From the NCBI GenBank assembly GCA_963942565.1, contig OZ012699.1:25573706-25637705 (forward strand): DNA of 64,000 bases, in the 5' to 3' direction. The number at the start of each line of letters is the position of its first letter. The stretch's first letter is position 1. The stretch is from Maea johnstoni. Taxonomy: Eukaryota; Annelida; Polychaeta; Spionida; Magelonidae. Both the position numbers and the translations under genes were made by a program. Positions 59,070-64,000 of this stretch are shown piece after piece. Below the pieces are notes generated by a model, which searched no databases, was not told the origin of the DNA, and saw only the letters and a list, made by a program, of their open reading frames with translations.

Positions 59070-59299
59070 TTAACCCGTTAATTCTCGTAGCAGCCAAAAA
59101 CAGCCTTACGATTTTGATGAAATCTTGCAAGCAAAAGCATATTTGGAGAACTATTTCAGGGAGAAATCTTAATCAGAACGTTACCAACAATTCTACTAAT
59201 ATTTTGTAAAATCATTTCCAACTTAGAAGTTGATTGTCTTAAGTATTGTAGATCCAGACTATAATTCTTAGAGGAACTCTTTAAGTATTAATGAGTTAA
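59070..59299 (+). mobile_element. TTAA MITE, family A
   Basis: TTAACCCGTTAATTCTCGTA to AGTATTAATGAGTTAA, 230 bp, with CCAAAAACAGCCTTACGATT. Confidence 0.88.
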
Positions 59300-60183
59300 T
59301 GTGAGGTGGTTATCAATTATTGTACAATGATAATTATATTGCACTTAAGTTATTATTAGTTTTATCATAAATTAAACCTATTGGTTTCAATGCTGATATT
59401 ATATAATGCCCCACCTAGTCAAAGGCGAATATAAATTCTTATTGCAAAATTGGAGATGCACAGTGCTTAGAAAAAAGTTCCTAAATTTGTATTTTTTGTA
59501 ATTACTATATATGATACAGTATATAATATATAAAAAATACCTTTCATCACACTCAAGATCCTTTTTGAGGAATTTCATAAAATATCTATGGCAAGCATTT
59601 CCTTGCATATTTTGCACCTCAATATAATTCCTATGACATTGTATATGGACATGATGCTTTATTTCATTAAGTGAATACATGTTAATGGTTGAAATTTAAG
59701 TATATTGTGGTCTCCCTTAAAAAATAGGACACCCACAAATTCTATAATTGTCAATTGTGGACACCCAGTTTCTAAATCTTGGATAAGACCCTGCTTCCCT
59801 CCCCTTTGTAATGTAACTCATGTCTAGGCCTGTTCTTATTTAATCCAAGTACTCTCTTGCTGCTTAGCCGAGGACATACATGTTTTCAGTGTTATAGAAT
59901 GTGTTTACTGTTGTGTTTACCATTTTTTGCTGTGTTGCTGTCTTCAAAGATTAATTGTTTATGTAACACAATATCTTTAGTTCAGCTGAGAATTAGGGCA
60001 ACTATAATATTACCACTGTTACCGAGATCACTTTATATCATATTCTTATGTAACAAAAGGTCTATTGTTTGGTCATGAATTGTTTCCACTGACATCTAAG
60101 ACTTGAGGTCACATGGGAAAATATGTTTGATATGATATTGACAATAGTCTTCAGTTCTGTGAGATTTGGGGCACCGATAATGG
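59300..60183. other. Non-coding, nothing recognised
   Basis: ATATCATATTCTTATGTAAC near 60036 recurs on the far side of the next TA tract. No exon. Confidence 0.4.
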
Positions 60184-60530
<347 letters not shown>

Positions 60531-60574
60531 TATTCTTGTGTAACACAACCTAGTTATGAGTTATTGGCACTGAC

Positions 60575-61025
60575 TTAATCCATCAATGCTCACAGTCTGA
60601 CCATCTTGATGAAATCTCCCAGGCAATAGCATAGTAAGGAAAATGTTTAATAGAGAATTGTTGATTAACCCATTCACACTTAGAGTTCCTCAAGAAAGTA
60701 TCGTCTGCTACTTTCATACTTTTAAAAATAACTTGGGAATAAAGTGTATAAGTTCACTAAAGATTTGAAGGAGAGTTGTTGTTTGACTTCTGGTTTACAT
60801 TTCTCCTTCAAATATTTTCCAAATAATGCTTTTGTTAGCGAAATATTTCCAAAATTGTCAGGCCTGTTTTGGTCACTTTGAGCACTAATGGGTTAAAATA
60901 TCTAAACCAACAACTCTCCGCTCAAATGTTTTGGTAAATGATTCTTAATTCCAAAGTTATTCTCAAAAGTAGCATAGCTCCGAACAACAATTTCTGGAGG
61001 AACTAATAAGCATTATTGGGTTTAA
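60575..61025 (+). mobile_element. TTAA MITE, family A, containing a reverse family A copy
   Basis: TTAATCCATCAATGCTCACA, interrupted at 60665-60896, then CTCCGCTCAAATGTTTTGGT and GGAGGAACTAATAAGCATTA TTGGG at the end. Confidence 0.78.
60665..60896 (-). mobile_element. TTAA MITE, family A variant, nested
   Basis: TTAACCCATTCACACTTAGA to GAGCACTAATGGGTTAA, 232 bp, with intact ends. Closest to 13773-14003 and 25578-25808, in reverse. Confidence 0.9.
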
Positions 61026-61041
61026 AAGGAATGTGGTGCTG

Positions 61042-61294
61042 TTAACCCTTTCCATTGTCTGAAGACCTCTATGCAAGTGTCATTTGGTCTCAATATACAT
61101 TTGAAAATATCTGTGGAATCAACCAAAAAATTACAAAATATTTAAAGGAGAGTTGTGGATTGAGTCCTGAACAACATTTCTCTTTCAAACATTTCCCATA
61201 CAATGCTCTTATCACAGAGCTTTATCCTAAACAGTCAGCATTATTTCCATCATTTTGTTTTGACCAATTTTGCCACCAGGAGTGAAAGGGTTAA
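61042..61294 (-). mobile_element. TTAA MITE, family A-like, variant ends
   Basis: TTAACCCTTTCCATTGTCTG to AGGAGTGAAAGGGTTAA. Interior AAAGGAGAGTTGTGGATTGA and CATTTCTCTTTCAAACATTT match family A; the ends CCCTTTC/GAAAGGG differ. Confidence 0.7.
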
Positions 61295-62441
61295 AACCTA
61301 CAACCCAATATATACCAGTCAGCACCTGACATTCCTATCAGGTCTTGGACCACCCTAGAGTTGTGAGCATGAAGAGACTTATACAAAGATTACACTATTA
61401 TCACAACTAGATTGTATTGGCATTGTGAAGTGGCTCACCCTATATTCTGCTGTGGGAACTAACTTCTGTATGCGTGCTGTCTTGTCATAGCTGAATATAG
61501 TTCCCAAAGTGCTCAATAGGTGTCACTAGTATTGAAACAGACAATAAATCTGGTATGTTGTGAAAGTATAGCCAGGGAGGATAGTAGCAAAAGTTGATCA
61601 TACTAGTATGATCAACTTTTGATAGTAGTAGATGAAGGTGTGGTATGAATATGGGAACCCGTAGCAAATGGGATTTCAGTGTGAGGGACGGTAAAATTGA
61701 GCATTCGCTACGAAATAGACCTTCCAGTTTCCTACTTGTTACCCACTAAGTTACCTACCATCCACCAGCCTGTTGCCAGCCAGGAACTTTGTCTTCCAGC
61801 CTGGTTTTTGGCATTGAATTTCAGTGTTAGAGACTGAAAAAAGCTAAGCGTTAATTAGACAAAGCTTGGAGATAGCACTTGATTAGAAAACTATTTTTAA
61901 AATTTGTGATGAACATTTGAAAACATTATGCTACAAACTTAGCTTGTCATTCAGTAGCAGTATATTTTTTAAGTTGTTGGTTATTCTTCGATTAGCATTT
62001 AACTTCATAAATGTTTCAAGAGGTCAGGGTCTAATAGCCGATATTTGGAAACAGGGTGTCCAAATAGAGGTTTCATAGACTTTTGTGTGTCCAAAGTGTG
62101 GTACAAAATACATACTACTAATAAGATAGACCCTATACCTTTACAGATTTTGCTTTTGTAGGCCAGATACTGCTTTGTGTGTCTTATAAAAGTGACACTA
62201 CAGCTTCTACATCTTCTATCTTCTAAGAAAAGTCATCTTCAGCAAATTCTGACATAAACTTTATGGGTGTCCAAACTGTCAAAAAACAGTGTTCTGCGTG
62301 TCCAAATGACACACTGGACGCATTGTGGCTAAGCCCCTGCAAGAGGTGCTTTTGGCAGAATTTTACCATCATAATTATGTAGTTATTTTGGGATGCTACA
62401 AGCATGAAAAGGATTAGATATGAATGTAATTCACATCAACC
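61295..62441. other. Non-coding, nothing recognised
   Basis: A short perfect palindrome, AAAAGTTGATCATACTAG then CTAGTATGATCAACTTTT, lies at about 61589-61620. No exon supported. Confidence 0.4.
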
Positions 62442-62526
62442 TTCAACTCATTCATTCTTAAGAGTACCTTTAGATATTGACGTCTGGATCTAGTAAATGT
62501 TTAACAATAACTTGAAATTAAGATTC

Positions 62527-63034
62527 AGGGCACGACGTTAACTTTTGCAGCGACTTGCCCAATAGGGCAAGTGAGATTCAATTTTCACTTGCCCTTGAAA
62601 AATTGTATACAGGTGAACTTGGATATGACGGACCACTGTACGACGGATTTTTGCATATGACAGACAATATGCTTGGTCCAAGTCCGATGCATATCAAGTA
62701 TTTGTCATATGTATATGACGGATTTTGCATATGACGGACCAATTTTCCTGGTCCCATTGTGTCCGTCATATCCAAGTTCGCCTGTATAATAATTTCATAA
62801 TATTCCATTTAAAACCAAGTAGAACATGGTTCTGGCATGTGAAAGCATGTTTTCTAGGACAAGCTTGGATGGCAGACCACAAAACTTCCTCACATTCTCA
62901 AAAGTAAACTTGAAATATACAAAATGTTCTTTCCCAGTGGGGCAAGCAAGATGCAGTTTTCACTTGCCCCACAGCTATAATTTACAAATTCTACTTGCCC
63001 GGGGCAATGGGGCAAGCACCAATGTCGAGCCCTG
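62527..63034. mobile_element. hAT-type MITE, middle layer of a nest
   Basis: Inverted ends CAGGGCACGACGTTAAC and (right, reverse complement) CAGGGCTCGACATTGGTGC, flanked by AAGATT on both sides (62521-62526, 63035-63040), the remains of an 8-bp duplication. Interior has inverted CTTGCCC motifs. Split by the element at 62610-62784. Confidence 0.82.
62610..62784. mobile_element. pogo/Tigger-type MITE, inner layer
   Basis: Inverted ends CAGGTGAACTTGGATATGAC and (right, reverse complement) CAGGCGAACTTGGATATGAC, flanked by TA. 175 bp, close in size to the element at 26841-27017. Contains two more inward copies of ATATGACGGA. Confidence 0.88.
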
Positions 63035-63187
63035 AAGATTTATTTTACAAAGTATTCGAAGGAGAGTTGTTGGTTATGTTTAGATCAATATTTCTCCATC
63101 AAATATGATCCTAACTGTGCTTTAGTCCAGAAGATTTCATCAAAATTGTCAGGCTGCTTTTGGCTATTACGAACATTACTGGGTTAA

Positions 63188-64000
63188 ATATATCAGACCG
63201 CTAGGGGTAGGGGAAGGGGGGCGGTCTTTTCCTGCATCTCATTAGCCTGATAGGCCAGATACCCATGGATTACTATCTGGAATCCTAGGGTGCAGACTTT
63301 AAAAGCTTCTCGACCTATGACCCGACCTTTGACCTTAGACTACTGGGAATTCTAGAAAAACACAGATAAGGTTATTTGTCCACTAGCTTTGTTTTTACAA
63401 CAACCTGTTTGACCATTGGTGCCTAAAACAAAGTTGGTCTGATAACCTTGGGAACTGCTCAAAAATGTTAGTCTGTCATACATATATTTTTTTGAGTTTG
63501 CTGTGTGAATATTTTCAGATTTATATGCTTAAGATGATTAAGTTTACTTTTCAGCTTCACTGTGGTTATGCTTTTAGAAATTATTATTTGATAAGTGTTT
63601 AAGAATTGAAATTTTTAGGCCATCTGAAAGAGGGTAGAAAGAACTAGCAAGTTACATAGGTGCCCATCTACTTAATTTGCATTGTATGACTTGAAATGTG
63701 TTGCATAAAAAGCCACGTCCAACTTCCATAGTCATTGAAAGGAAAACTAAAACAAATCAGGGTCATGTGAGGTTTAAGTTTGGCTGTGATGGAAATTGAT
63801 TTGAACATCATGTTTCATTTCAAAGTATTTTGTTCCTTCAGTAATGTTTACTTCAGGGAACTTTTTACATCTCTATCTAAACTCAATGCTTTGGGGGTTC
63901 CTTTGAACAGAACGCTTTTGAATTTGGAATAGAAAAGGAAGAGATAGTTAAGATAGAAACAAGCCTTTTATTTTAATCAGTATCTGTTCTTAGACATTGG
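63188..64000. other. Non-coding, nothing recognised
   Basis: No exon, transposon end or RNA gene that I can support up to the window edge. Confidence 0.35.

Larger units (their letters stand above)
62442..63187 (-). mobile_element. TTAA MITE, family A, reverse, carrying a hAT MITE
   Basis: TTCAACTCATTCATTCTTAA to ATTACTGGGTTAA. Family A sequence is interrupted at 62527-63034 and resumes with TTCGAAGGAGAGTTGTTGG and TTGTCAGGCTGCTTTTGGCT. Confidence 0.82.

Overview
This 64 kb window is eukaryotic. It is AT-rich, intron-like DNA packed with short DNA transposons, tRNA-derived SINEs, long (TA)n tracts and minisatellites. The repeat mix suggests a marine invertebrate, perhaps an invertebrate deuterostome such as a lancelet, echinoderm or hemichordate. 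No single feature fixes the species, and this placement is inference. There are no bacterial-style operons, no CRISPR array, and no retroviral, LTR or Polinton element that I can recognise.

The only host gene I can support with named domains runs on the + strand. Two exons (24751-24862 and 27999-28036) with consensus splice sites together encode most of a C1 zinc-binding domain. Its short 10-residue loop and RVCK signature point to the tensin family. A third candidate exon (55890-55955) begins with ATG and ends in a phase-0 GTAAGT donor, so it can splice to the same downstream exon as the C1 exon pair. This would give C1-containing and C1-lacking isoforms from two promoters. If so, most of the window is intron and the phosphatase/C2, SH2 and PTB parts lie downstream. 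A possible terminal exon of an unrelated gene lies on the - strand at 14037-14266.

Layout: 0-9 kb holds microsatellites, chains of TTAA-flanked MITEs, a hAT MITE, a SINE and several minisatellites. 8.5-11.2 kb is a minisatellite zone. 11.2-20 kb holds nested MITEs. 19.9-21.2 kb is a GC-richer stretch followed by a cluster of TCATGTGA palindromes. 22-32 kb holds the C1 exons, more MITEs, a 1.8 kb TTAA-flanked element and three TA tracts. 34.7-44.8 kb is an L1-clade LINE whose reverse transcriptase is split by a 6.7 kb foldback element (36529-43220) with 820-bp tandem units in both arms. 45-64 kb returns to MITEs, SINEs, minisatellites and TA tracts, including a three-level nested insertion at 62442-63187.

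Two TTAA-flanked MITE families dominate. Family A is about 230 bp and begins TTAACCCATT. Family B is about 210 bp and begins TTAACCCTT. They often abut and share one TTAA, or sit inside one another. Family, boundary and copy calls were made by eye, so ends may be off by a few bases.
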